A DNA stretch of 64,000 bases from Astrocystis sublimbata (lineage: Eukaryota; Ascomycota; Sordariomycetes; Xylariales; Xylariaceae). The notes under the pieces are model-generated. The model did not search any database. It was not told the DNA's origin and saw nothing but the letters and a program-made list of their open reading frames with translations. Positions 31,701-47,238 of this stretch are shown here, in pieces; position 1 is the stretch's first letter; the number at the start of each line of letters is the position of its first letter. Position numbers and translations under genes: made by a program. The stretch covers positions 310,001-374,000 of the forward strand of contig JAJNNY010000026.1 in assembly GCA_022453515.1 (NCBI GenBank), read 5' to 3'.

Positions 31701-34700
31701 GGAAACCTGAGTGTACCTGCCTCTCCTGCCTATCCTGCCGAGGGCCAGAGGTGGCGGTACCGTCAGATACCTGACACCACTGCCCAGATACAACCTGCAG
31801 CCGTGGGAGAACCTGGCTCGCCTGGGATGCTTGGGCGATTGATTACATTACCTGTAGGTGCCCCCACAGCCAGCTTGCTCCACATGACGAGGACAGGGCT
31901 GCCAAGCACCCATCCTGTACACGATCGATTTTGGAAGTGTTCTCAACGTACCTACCCAGCATAATAGTAATTAATAGAGCTACAATATAGAACTATTTTC
32001 GCAACACTGCCACCATCTTTGCAAAGAGGAGTGAAAATTATATGCATGTTTGTCAATTCTGTACCAGCGGATATTGTAGGTTATGCTCAACCATATATCA
32101 TAATTACATGTGAGTGATTGCTTTCCGGGCAGTAGTAGTACACCTGCCTCATCAACGGCCCAATGCCCCATGGATCCTTACCTACATGTGCCCCGTCCGT
32201 TCATTCACCAGACCTGTGTGCCTGTGATGGCAAGCGTCCCCGCTACTCTGTTCACCACATGACCTGGTCCAACCTTTGTTGGACCTCACTTAGACTTAGA
32301 ATATGTTCCGGGGCCTCCCTGATATATGATCTACATGCACCATTGAAATAGCTGGGGGAACACGGGCGAGCTGGCTCTCTTAGTTGTCGATGCTTCGATG
32401 TGCTGGCCATGTGTCTTCTTGCGTCGGAGTCTTCTTATCTTCTACATGTTTAGTAATCAGGCATTGGCCACCAATGGAGCAAGCATCAGCAGTCGCCAGC
32501 TCATTCAATTGTAGCTGCTACTTGTACATGGCAAAGAGAACATGGCAGGAGTCACAAACTTGTGAGAATCATCATGGTGATGGAATCGCGTATTCGTTCG
32601 CCGCTTATTGATTCAATATCGGGGGATACACGTATAGAAAATATAGACATTAGGCAATTGAATCCACTCTCGTACATATTGTACAGTAATAAATGTAAAA
32701 TCACAATCGTATAGGACCGCGGAGATGCCTATGAGATCGGAGGGCCCGTGGCAGAACACGTCTGACAGAGAGTGCTTGTGGGGGCTGACAGGCGAGTCGC
32801 AACCAAGCAGGCACAAAGAACTAAGAAACCCATATTCCCTACATACAAAGTATTCCAGGATGCCTGAGTATTCCTATTCCTGGTCAGTCGGTTGAGGGAG
32901 TGTGTGGTGTGGGCAGAGCGTCGAGAGTGTGTGGGCAGAGCGTGGGAAGAGGAAGGGTTGTTGCGGCCCTGTTCAACTTGCATGGGGAGCATGGTTAGGT
33001 GGTTAGGTGGGGTGGCTGGGGGGCAGACGAGCTAGGTCATAGTTGCGAAGTACTGCGCCGGATTGGATCGGTACCCATGTATCTTCGAGAACCACACACA
33101 TGTAGCTGTACGTACCTGAGTACATGTATGACCCTACTTGCAGGTTGGTCCATGCATGTACGTAGCGGCCATCTCATTCGCTCACTGCGAGCCAGGCCTG
33201 AAATCTCTGGGTGATCCCATGAGCTAAGGTCGTCCCCGGCGTGTTGCTAGCCTCAAGCTTTGCCGCAATTCACGCCAATGTTGCACAACACCACCATCCA
33301 TACCGCGCACACATGTTGGAGTTGTTCTGCTTAGATAATGGCCACCCTAAGGCATAGCGCTCTTCACGCACATACTTAGATAACATGTGTGGAAGCCAAC
33401 ATCAGAACCAAGGCCCTTCCTCATCAACATCTTCATTATTGTTATCAACAATCCTTCATCCTAACATGTCGGCCCACGACGCCTGAAACGAACACACTGG
33501 GCCTGAAGTCACCATAGAGAGGACAAACTGTACATGTACCGTTATATCAACCTTTACTTGTTGCGAACATGTATTTTTTTTCTTTCCGAGGTCGCCCCGT
33601 TCGGGCTGACAACAGAATCCTGGGAGTCCCCAGTTCGCATACCGAGTGTCTATAATCACTTCGTCAAGAGGCACATACTGTACGCGATCCTCAATATCCG
33701 CCAGTCAGAGAGTCTGTTGCGCAGTCTCTGCTGAGTTTGCCGGCCAAGGTGCCGGGAGATTGGTGAATGACTCGCTATGCATACAGCCCCTGTCGATTAT
33801 CGTACGTAATAATGTCAGTGCATACGAATATGTGGCCCAGCTGTTGCGCTCTGCATCGGCTGTATCTGCTGTTATTGTGTCGTGCCTCATGGTGAGAGCA
33901 TCAATCGCGACATGTTGGCCGGAATTTCACTTCCAAGTGTGCCATGCAAGCCAAGATCCTTGGCTTCAAAGTGTTTCTGGTGCTATTTGCGATGCGCTTA
34001 GTGTGTGTTGTATTTTTCGATGATGGCCACCGCGTCTATCAGCTCGAGAGATCCCAATCTTTCCACAGACCATATCAAGCCACACTTATGCTCACAAGAA
34101 TCCGTTCCTCAGTTTTTGTAATATGGGAAGGTGCTGTGACGAATTACAAGCGACAGGCCGTCTGTCGGGTCTCAGAGCTCGCAGTGCACGCAGCACAACA
34201 ATTTCTTCTCTCCTACCCAGTACTTACAGCGCAGGATCCATTTTTTTCCACAGGATTGATGGGCTGAAGGAGGCTGGTGTTTGGTAATATTGGATCAGAA
34301 TTACAGTATAGAGATATTGGGTAATTTGTGGGGATGCAATAAAATGAATGACGCTCTGTTGCGTCACTATACATATTGTCGGGCTCTTTGTTACATATTG
34401 GATGACTGTATATGTACTTCGATCTGGTAGCAGTACGGTGGACGTCGCTGAGGCCTAGATTGCAATCACAACATCGTGATGTTTAGGAGCGTAGGATGCG
34501 CACATATGTCGTAGCCACAACGCGTATACTACGAGTAGCTGAATTATAATATTTGCCATGGGCTTATGTCGAGAATATGACTTAGCCATTGCCCACACAT
34601 GTGATCAGTCGCGTGGCAGAAGCCAAGCCGTACCATACAGAATGGGTGGCAGCCCCTTAGAGGCATCGGCTTATGAAAGACGGTGTGTGGCCCAAGCAGC

Positions 34701-37700
34701 GAGTGGCATGGGAAAAATGGCGATCCCTGTCGCGAGAGCCTAATGTATCAGTTCGTGAACCTCTTATCAAGCCCACACCATGTGCCCCATACCAAGAAAT
34801 TTCTCCATCCTTATACATATTGCTGTTCTTTATAGTTCCTGTCCAGGGAAGATGGTGTGTTTTAGTACCTGTCGACCCAACCCCTTCGAGGCACGCCTGC
34901 GCTAAGCCAGCGCGCCCATCCTTGTGGAAATTCATCGTTTCTCCCCTCGTAAGTTGCCTTGTGCTCAACGCTGCTATCGCAGGGCCACCGGCTACGCGAA
35001 ATGTCGCACTCCATCATCCTTTGTGCTCCCACCTGTGCTGTCTGAGGTGGTGGCATCTTCCCCCGGAAATAGGGGGGATGGTCGAAGCTTGCCATGCGAG
35101 AACTAATACGGTAACCCGCCGCGCGAGAAGAACATTCGGAAAAGTTCTCCACATCCGCTAAACATGCGCATGTAACGGTAAGGTACGCACAAGTAGACTA
35201 GTGTACCATAGCCGTGGACTTCGAGCCTGCAGGGTATACTCGTACTTAGGTATTGCAGCTATATCAGAGATCTTACAGCCACCTAGGTCCTCGCTCCGTA
35301 CTAGCGCCAGGCTGATGCCAGGGTTGGTCTGCGTTGTGAGACCTGATTAGTAGCATCACCTACGGGCTTACATCGTGCTTTGGGATTACAGTACATAAAG
35401 TGTCAGGTATATATGTCTAAATTGAGCGTTGCCAGGTTCCTGGAGCTCGTGGCTCGTTCGATCTTTGCCATTGACACTGTAGGTGCAACTCTCGCGCGTG
35501 GAGACCGGCGTAGGACCGAGGACAGCCGAGGAAAGGGGAGGAGGAGGAGCGATTTCAGCTGAGATGAGAACCTACTAGCGCTTTTCCCTCCTGCTGCAGT
35601 GGAAATGTGACCGATAAGCAGAGATGCTCATGTACGGTGGGACGAATGGCCGGGCGGCAATGAGCCGACATCCAAGACGTTTTTTTCCTTTCTTTTTTTT
35701 TTCCTTCAATCCAAAATTTGCCATCATGGCCACCGTCATCAACCGACGATTCCGTCTTTCCAGGCTCAGCTGCGTGGCCATGACTAAGACGGATGGATCA
35801 AATAATCAGCAGCACATGACAGAGTGTCGGCAGGGCTCGGAAATGAGGGATCAATTGGTCGATGCAGGCTCCCCATCTCCCCTCGTGATCTTGGCGACCC
35901 GACTCCTGTGCAGATGTACAAAGAGCCAGAGCCAGGAGGCCCAAGAACAAGACCAGAGCCTGTCTGGTTCTGGCCAGGCGAGCCAGGGCACTGACAGACC
36001 TTGGTCTCGCTTGGCTGGGCGACTACCCCGGAATGATTACCCGCTAATAGGCATCGGTAAACGCGATCTGTCAGGGCCCTGGATGGATGGCGTCGGCAGC
36101 AGTGTGTGTAGCGTGTAGGGTAGGGTAAGAGACAGATCTCCCAGCGACCCGATTGCTCGGTAGACACTAAACAAGCGTGAGCGTCAGTCGATGCTGAAGT
36201 GAGGCAAAGCAAAAACATGCGGATTGCTACTTTGCCGGTTCGAGTTACTACTACCAGCCTCGAGCTAATGATAAACAACGGTGATGAAAACCACCCAACG
36301 AATCATGGCACAGTCAGCATATACGTATTGATAGCCGCATAGTCGTCGTTGACGTTGTAGTTATCGTATTACCTTGGGTAGACAGACATGCGTCTCTGAT
36401 TCTGCATCAAGAATGACAAGCTTTGACGTTGTGATAGCATCATTCAACGGCTTAATTGAAATCTAGTAACTTGTGTGTCAAACGCTGTCGCCATGTGAAT
36501 TGTTTATTTGCCTCTTCTTCGAGGTTGGTTGGTTGCATGTATGGGTGTAATTATTCACTCGATCTTTCAGTCAGCTACCGAGACGACTGATAGACTATAG
36601 CAGTCAGCCACGCGAAATATCACGACATTGTCACTAACGTTGTGTACTACGTAAATACGCATATGAAGAGGCTGCTGGCTCCTCACTCCTCACCCTCCTC
36701 CACTGCCACCCGAGCCACCTGATTGTTTCCGTTCACCCGCACCGTTTGCTCCCTCTGACAGCATCCCCCACCTCCTCGCTCACCGCCATGAATCGCCTGC
36801 CACCAGAGGCGGCGATTTGACAGTCCACATATTTTGCCAAACGCTTCTTCGTCCTACCTCGTCCCACGCGCTGCCTCCCGCCCCTTCTACAATTGGTGTC
36901 TACAATTGGCATGCCGCATACCTGGTACATTCTGGTGACAGACAGTGGGCAAGCATGCATTGCGCTTTTGCAAAGCGGCGTCGGGTGAGGCATTGATCCC
37001 ATTCTCGTAGGCACAAGTGTGGAAGCTCGGCTCTCCGTCAGCACACACAACCAACTACTACGATATCCTATGCCCTATCAGCATTGGAATACGCTTGAAA
37101 GGCTGGTGGCAACGGAATGTGATTGATTGACTGCTCTTGGTTCTTGGGTCAGACCAGGTTCTTTTGCCAATAAAGATGCCGCCACGACAGGCTCATGGGC
37201 TGTTCCATGGTCACATGCTCGTCACCCAGCATCACGGCAGAGCCGAATAGTCGACTGATAACTGCCACCCGATCGGGTGCCATCATCAGGCGCGCGTATC
37301 TACGACTACAATGTTGTTCATGCATCGTGACGATACTTACCTACCAGAGAGGAGTGCTTTCAATCAACGTTTTGGAAACTGTAATCTTGCCTGCAGAGCA
37401 TGACTATCTACAAGCATCATTCATGTACAGGCGGATGTCCCCCGAGCCGCGGTAATTGACAAATACAATTACAAAGCCGCTCCGCGAATGGCATATACTT
37501 ATCAATACATACCAACAGTCAACAGTGTAGGCACATGCAAACAGCGTAACCTACATACATGTACGAGTAGGAAGTCCGTGCTTTCACCACCTCCCTACCT
37601 TGTCGTGATACTGCGCAGCACTGAAGTAGGTATTAGCGCACGGCCTCGAGATCTCCCTTCCTGGGTATTGAGATCCCGTTGCTCTCACAGCCAATGGGAT

Positions 37701-40400
37701 CATTTTCGTATACCAATTGTTTCGCATTGTTTCACACAAGGGTTGGGTCACTAGTCCGCAAAAGAATGCATGTAGTATGCGCAAAGCAAGTCATTGAAAC
37801 AGATGGCATGCTGATACGTGAACAGCAGAAGGGGGCCTCCACTGAAATGAATCCGGCTACTACATCAGCGACCTAGTATGTACTTACTCCCTCCTGACTA
37901 CTAGGTACGCATGTACTGTGACTGTAGGTGTGTATTGTATCTATGTATGTACATCTGCCCCTGTACGCCATGCGACGTTGGTAGGGATTTCCCACGAGCC
38001 TGTTTGTACCGTAGCTCACCGGTGGAAAGCCCCGGTCGTGCCCCGGAGCAGAAAGTTGCTCAGTTGCCTGCCTAAGGGAGCTTGGCGGATCGCGACGCTA
38101 TGCATACTTACGGTGCGGTAACCCTGGGAGGTTTTGCCGCGGATCAATCTCTCAACACATTTGGTATGCCGCCTGCGCACCCGTGGCACCTTCAGCTGGG
38201 CTCCCGCGACCAATTTGCGTGCTCACGGCATGATGACATGAAACTCAAAATGGCAAGTACACCCTGCTTCGTGGCGGCATGCTCAGGGATAAGCTCACCC
38301 TATCACGGCTTTGTTCTGCGGCTTTGGCCATCCATTGAGACGGGCAGAGCATAACGAGAGGCGCGAGGCGAGAGGCGAGAGGCGAGAGGTTTGCGTGGCT
38401 TTCGGCAAGAGACTGCTGTTTTCGTAACGATGCATAGACATGGGAAACGAAAACGTCTGTGAGAGCTGCGGCGATGCGGCGCCTTACCAGGCCTTACCCC
38501 CTCGCCCCCATCTCGATAACTCGAAACGTACCTCGGGCGATGCAATCTCAGCATCCAAGCCATGTCTTCGAGATCGTTGGGAACCGGTATCCACTCTTCT
38601 AGATCTACAGAAAAAACCCTGCCGCCAAGCTGCAGTGAAGATCATGCACACAACACCACCACCACCACCACCAACCTATACACTACTGTATCGTTTTCTT
38701 CTCCCTTCCACATCATAGGAAGCGCCCCCCAGGGACTTTGCGAGCCAGTCACGCCAGTACACTAGCTTGCCTCTCTCGTATGTACGGAATTTATCTATGG
38801 GTACCCGAGAGGAAAACAGTTAAAATTGGTAACCCAATCTATGTGAGAAGAATCGGTGGTCAAGCCACCTTTTCAGCTGGGTCTGACTGCAGATTTTCCC
38901 CATTTGACGTCAACGATGGCGGTACCCAACTAACTGAGCGCACCCCAAGCTCCGGGATCAGAGTTCTTTGTTCCGTGGCAGAGGTGACGAAAATTTGAGA
39001 AAAAGCTACGATATTGGGCAATTTCCCCGACGCCCTCACATATGCAGTGGAGTGGGGGCGCTCTGTAGACGTTTTCCCGGGAAAGGCTGTAGCGCCCTTG
39101 CGTCTGCTTGTTCAAGGAACCAAGTCGTTGTTCTCGCCCGCTAGGTGCTGGACTAGGGGACAGGATCTGCTAGCCTACTGCTTCTTGGGTCAAGCGTTCG
39201 GCAGTACTATGCTGGTAGTGTTCGATGTAGATGTAGATGTAGGCTTGGGGCAGATGAAAAGATGCCTGGGATAATGCTGTAGCAGTGCCTCTCTTTTTCG
39301 ATCTTCACCATTTGCATCGTAGTCCACCAGCCAGGTCGTGCCAGGCACGACGCCGATCCAGCCGCGATCGCCGTTTCAAGCTAATGAGCACGACAGTATT
39401 TGCCGGATCTGTATCGGGATCGTAACTGCTCGGCGGCACGGTTTTTTAATCCCTCTTCTCATTCCCTCCTCTGCCCTCTATGCCTCTGTGCTGCGGGCTC
39501 GGCAGGTCCGAACATCGCCCGCGCTCACTAGGCATTCTAACCGTAAGCGGATCCGCGATTCGATCACCCTATCTTCCCAACCCGCTTGGGATTCTCTCCT
39601 GATCCGATATGCGGGCTGTGCTTCTTTCGATCACGAGTGCGTCAGACGTGTGGGCCGCGTTATATCGCCGTAAGTCGAAGCAGTGAGCAAGCACACGAGT
39701 GGAACACAAGCATGGATGGGGATCGGACATTTTTTCTGATGGCATTTTGACAGACTCCGAGAGTTCCTAGTGGGCTTTCGGATGGGCTGCCGTGACACCA
39801 ACATTCAGTTAGGTACCATGTAGGTGGCACCAGAGTTTGGTACACTAACTCTCACAGTAGGCGACTACTTTTCCACGAGATCGGTCTAAGGTAGGGACCA
39901 CCGCGATCTGGCAGCCATTGGCGTTGCGCTGTCTTGTGGTTGAGGAGGTGGATGAGCTGTCGCCTGTTACTAACATGCTAGATCCCGTCACAAATCGTGG
40001 GATGGGCATGGAGTCGCTAATTGCTGGTAAGCGGGCTTCACAAATCACCATTATCTGCAACATTATAGCGTTACCCTCAAGGTCTCCATTGGACGAGCGA
40101 GAAGAGACCATGGACCGACGTCATCTTCGCATCGGCCGTGCTAGGCAACATTTGCGAAATGGGAGAGACGCAATAACCATGGTTCTACCAATGGCAAATC
40201 AAAAGCCAATCACCCAGAGAGTGTCAGACGTTAAGTGGCTTGCATACTACCAAGCCATGATTCTCGGCCCTATTGCAATATTTCAGGCCACTGGGTCTAA
40301 CCCGCCCGCCTGGGACATGTGTCTCAGATGTGGCTTGCTGCTGAAAGCGCGGGACAACGGAGCGCTTTTCTTTGTTATCAACCCAGCGGCAACGTAATTG
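31701..40400. other. long gene-free region upstream of CON7
   Basis: Many short open frames on both strands, none with recognisable motifs, a signal peptide followed by a domain, or consistent exon structure. Palindromic TACATGTA words recur (for example near 33121, 33534 and 37557). Simple repeats include three copies of GGCGAGA at 38367-38387, an ACC run at about 38655-38672 and GATGTA repeated near 39225. I see no tRNA, rRNA or transposon signature. Confidence 0.5.
38367..38387. repeat. GGCGAGA x3 tandem repeat
   Basis: Three exact 7-bp copies in tandem in non-coding DNA. Confidence 0.8.
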
Positions 40401-43400
40401 CGAAGATGTCATATCCAATTGGTCTATTAAACGATCAGATTTTTTACATGCCGAGATATCAGCACAAGGTCGCCTCGTCTGACTATGTATGAAGCAGGCA
40501 GTAGAACGCATGTCATGTTCACGCGTCAATAATGGCAGAAGCCGTTCAGTCATACACCGCCACTGCGTAAAAGAAATTCCTTTTTTGCATATGACCATGT
40601 TAAAGCTGAAAGCGGTCTTGTTTACGTATCAATTATGGCTTATTGGAGTTTTTTCTTGGTCACAACCATGGGTAAACCAGATATCCTTAGGTGTGTGTCT
40701 TATAGCAAGATGAGGATATGAGACTTCCATTCTTAAGTTTCCTTCTGGGTAGTGACATCTCCGTTGGATTATGTGTTGGAAGTACATCACGTATATCAAA
40801 TTTGCTAGATACTCATAGGCAAGTCAAGATGACTGTTGCCAAGTCAGCTTCATGAGCGGGAGACTGCTGGCACTTACGCCATTGACGAGAATGGCAAGTC
40901 GAAACATTTACAGTGACCTCAATCAAAATCTACCTATTATGTATTATGGAATTGATTGCAATATTGACCGCGCTGCTTAGGCTAGATAGGATGAGCATAT
41001 GCTTGTGACGTACCTGTCCGTGTATCCTGTGTGAGGGGGTGTGTGAGGACTGGCTCCCCGTCGATCCTCATATTACAACGGATGTCATTGAAACCGCACC
41101 TTTAGCGGAGACTGCGCAATTTGTACATAGATGGATTGGCTAGCATTGGGATTAAATTGCATCGCCTTCCTTAGTCGCCAATTGAGCGATGCGATGTGAC
41201 ATGCTCGACAAACCTCAGTGATGCCTAGATCAGCAGTTTCGGTCACATGCAAAAATTAGTATGTATAACATTGGAATCTCATGAATACGTCTTATCTCGG
41301 TCATAGGGGTTTGGCTGAGTGTAACTCGACCATGTCCCTGTCTGTTTCGACAGAACCGAGTCATGCGTTCTCGACTAGTCAAGATGTTACCACCACCAGA
41401 GATCACCGCTAGGTTGCCATGAATCTACATTTCCCAGGTCTAGGATAGCGCTAGCATGTTCTCCTTGAATTATCAAGATCTACTCAACGGTCTAGGCCCA
41501 CACTTACTCGTCTTGACAGGTGCTTGGGGTGTCTGTCGACTTGGAAGCAAATCATGCTGGTAGTGAAGAAGTGATTGTGGATATGTCCTCAAATTTATTG
41601 GTATACATGAGCGAAGTCATCATAAACCGTATGCTGAAGATTCGTGCAACTATCACGGCGAGTATTATGGTGACCCTGACTCGAAATCTACAGATTTGAA
41701 CCATGTCAATCTCCCCCTGACTAAGAACTTGTCGTGACATACGTTTCACCATCGGCTATTATTCATCAGTTTTGACTTTTGCAGTGTGGAGGGGTCCTCA
41801 TGAACTTTAACCGAGTAACAGTAGGACGTGTAATATTGAGTATGGTGATTTAGTCCGCTTGTAAACGATTAACTGTGTGACCACGTAACCAGGTGCGAAG
41901 GTTGGTTTTCTGTTTATCAGCCACGGCCTTGTATATAGCGCAATCATATGTCTTTCTGTATCAATATATGTGAATCAGGTTACCTATAGTCCGCACCCAA
42001 CCTGTCGGCGAGGACTTGGTGAACGGTGATTACCTGGACTACTAATGTTGATACCGTAATCACCAGTGATGGAGCACACGTTGAACGTGACAATAGCTAG
42101 AACTACACTGCAATGGCCGGTTCGGTCAGAGAACAGTAACCGGAGCCACACAGTTAATATCATGCATTATGTACTTCGCCATCAGATATGGTCATATGGT
42201 GTACACAGAGCAGCTTCCGATTGACATGAGGAGTTACCTATAGGTGGCAGAAAAAAAGATACCAATTCCGCAGGTATCTGAGAGCCTGGATCGCTGAATG
42301 GGTATTGAATGCACACATACTCACACACCTTCTCGCGCCATATTTGTATCATACATATCAAATTGTTCCGTAGTTTCCTTCCACTGTAGTGTCATCATTG
42401 GAAAACCCTTCACCATTGAACGTGCGGTAACGAAAGTCGTATGTTGTCAGAATGACATATTGCAATTTCAGTAGTAGCATAGACCGTCAGAGGGACGCGA
42501 GGAAGGTAACACAAACAAATATTCACGGACCCAGCTTCTGATTTAGTTACACCAGGGACTTTCCTAGGTACGCACATGTGTGTAAGTTATGGAAAGAACA
42601 TCACACATAGAAGATCAGTTTATAATCCCAGCAAGGCGGAGGGGGACGGTTCAATCACCTAAATGTCGGTGGAAACGTGTGCATGATGATAGTCATTGAT
42701 ATGGCTAAAATCGCATCATGACATAGCTCTGAGCCATGGTAATAGGGCTGGCAGTACCTAGCCGTGACTCCAAGGATCTCGTTATCAATACGAATGATGT
42801 AGGTTCCCGTAGGAAGGAGGATGAAAGAGATGAAATCGGTATATTGGTGCCCCAGCCGCTATTGGTTTGCTGAACAGATACTGACAGCATCAGAAAGCTT
42901 TTCAGCAGCATAGAGCCATGCAAGGAAAGTATGGAATGGACGATCACCAAGATTTCCGTCCGTGACACTTTTATATGTTCAATTACCAAGCTGATGGCAC
43001 CCACAATAGATGCATTGCTACTGTGAACCAACTTCCAAAGCTAATAGATACTAAATATTGGCATTTAATTCGCATAAAATGCTAGCATAAGCTAACATGA
43101 AAAACCAAATGAAAAACCAAGAGTGCACACATACAGACAAATGTGTAAATTTCCAAGATGATGAATATACATAGAGGATGTGTACCAGGCATTGGCTGGT
43201 GACTTGAATGAGCACATTTATCTACCTGATATTATGAACGCTGCAACCACATAGAGAAACTTATCATCCACGAGGACGGCCCTGCATATTGATATGTAGG
43301 GATCTTGAGAGCACATATCACGAAAACCAACGAAGTGCACACCATGTGTACGTAACTTTGAAGACTATTCATGCTATCTATCTAGACGGCCCTTGCTGTC

Positions 43401-43849
43401 TCATAATGAGCGTAGCTAAGATTGGTCAATCTACATGGATAGGCTATCTGAAGTCAACATAATGTGGTTGAGTTCCAATCTAGACTATAAACGTGTCAGC
43501 AAGTTCAGCGGCAATTGTGCTGCGTCGTCAGCAGACTACGTTGCCAGTGGACTTTTGAATACAGCCTGCTAAACTCAACAGGTGCTGCACCTCTGTGTCA
43601 AGCTAATGTAGCCTGATGCCTCTCCGCGACTTTGAGACTCCTCCGATCATCCAAACGGAACAATCGGAGAGACGTGCGATTATAAATCGGCGCACGAATC
43701 AAAGCCGATATTACAGTGTCTAATCTTCGTAGCCCTCTAAAAAACGCCCTTTGTGCTTTTGTAAACGAAAAGAAAAGAACGACAGTATAAGCCCACAAAC
43801 GTTGCAATAACAGCGTGTCGGGTCACGAAGATGCTGGTAGCAACGTCTT
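40401..43849. other. ORF-poor, AT-richer segment and DBP2 3' flank
   Basis: This 3.4-kb stretch has visibly more A+T and far fewer long open frames than its surroundings: only two frames of about 66 and 108 codons, neither recognisable, between 40.7 and 43.6 kb. It could be a decayed transposon altered by repeat-induced point mutation or simply AT-rich spacer. A 9-bp inverted repeat lies at 42025-42064 and a 12-bp AAATGAAAAACC-type duplication near 43097-43121. The part nearest 43850 should contain the DBP2 3' UTR. Confidence 0.45.
42025..42064. repeat. 9-bp inverted repeat
   Basis: GGTGATTAC at 42025-42033 and its exact reverse complement GTAATCACC at 42056-42064 are separated by 22 bases. 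This could be a stem or a palindromic site; no function is known. Confidence 0.6.
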
Positions 43850-46340
<2,491 letters not shown>

Positions 46341-47238
46341 GGTGCTATTAATAGGGAAGTGCTGTGCGATGCGCGTCGGAGGGTGGACTCGAGCGAATTA
46401 ACGGCGCAGAGGACAAGGGGCAATGGACTAGGCAGACGACTGCAGGAAGTGAGCAGGAATGCGACCTGTGGGAATGAGCGGGATGGGGGAGTGAAAGGAG
46501 AGATGATATTGAGGATGAAGAATGGAGAATGATGGGAGGGAAGGGATGTGTTGTTGTGGTTGTAGATTAAGAAGGTCTGCTCCCAGAACTTTTGAGTAGA
46601 CAGAAGGCAAAGGCAAGAGACTAGCTGGTAGCAGTGCGCTCGCTGTTACTTTCCACGGCAGACAGATAATTTTTTTGGCACTAGGCAGGTGCGCCCCACA
46701 TGCAAGAGAGGCTAAGGTGCTACCTCGACGCTAGATAAGTACATTCCCTGCCAACAAGATTTCTCAGCAGGTACACCGCCTGGCAGTTAAGGTGCAGATA
46801 TACCTGGGTAGGTACCTTCTTGCTGTGAATAGGTCCCTGCGCAAGTAAACTCTGCAGAAACTCCGCTAGGTTAGGCTAGAGGGTCTCGACCCGGAAACAG
46901 TGGGTGCAACTTTCCTTTATGGGTCAGCGGCTCCCTATCGATAATTGCCCAGGGCTGATCTTGGGCTATGGTCAAGCCTGTGATTGCCATCTCCAAAAAG
47001 CTAACATTCAGCATCAGGTAGATCCCGATATTTGATACATACCTAATATATATCATATATCATATTCATCTCATTCCTATAGTTTTACCTTTCTTCCGTT
47101 TTGTCCTCTGTCTTTTGGGTGTGCATCTCACTGATCTATCCTATGTTTGAACCCGGAACCCATATCCATATCCAAAACCAGAATCTAATCTAACCGAGAT
47201 ATCCAGTCTTGGCGCGCCGAAGCTGCTTGGGTGCTCAC
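46341..47238. other. DBP2 promoter/leader and THI20 3' flank
   Basis: Nearest DBP2 the minus strand is C- and T-rich (46440-46560), consistent with a pyrimidine-rich leader of a highly expressed gene. No coding frame is supported. The rest should hold the THI20 3' UTR. Confidence 0.5.

Noticed and set aside
35624..36118. 164-codon plus-strand frame with a Phe-rich start
   Set aside because: The Phe run is a T-tract; the rest looks random and an equally long frame exists on the opposite strand.
39918..40397. 159-codon plus-strand open frame in the CON7 upstream region
   Set aside because: No recognisable family or motif; frames of this length occur by chance on both strands elsewhere in the window.
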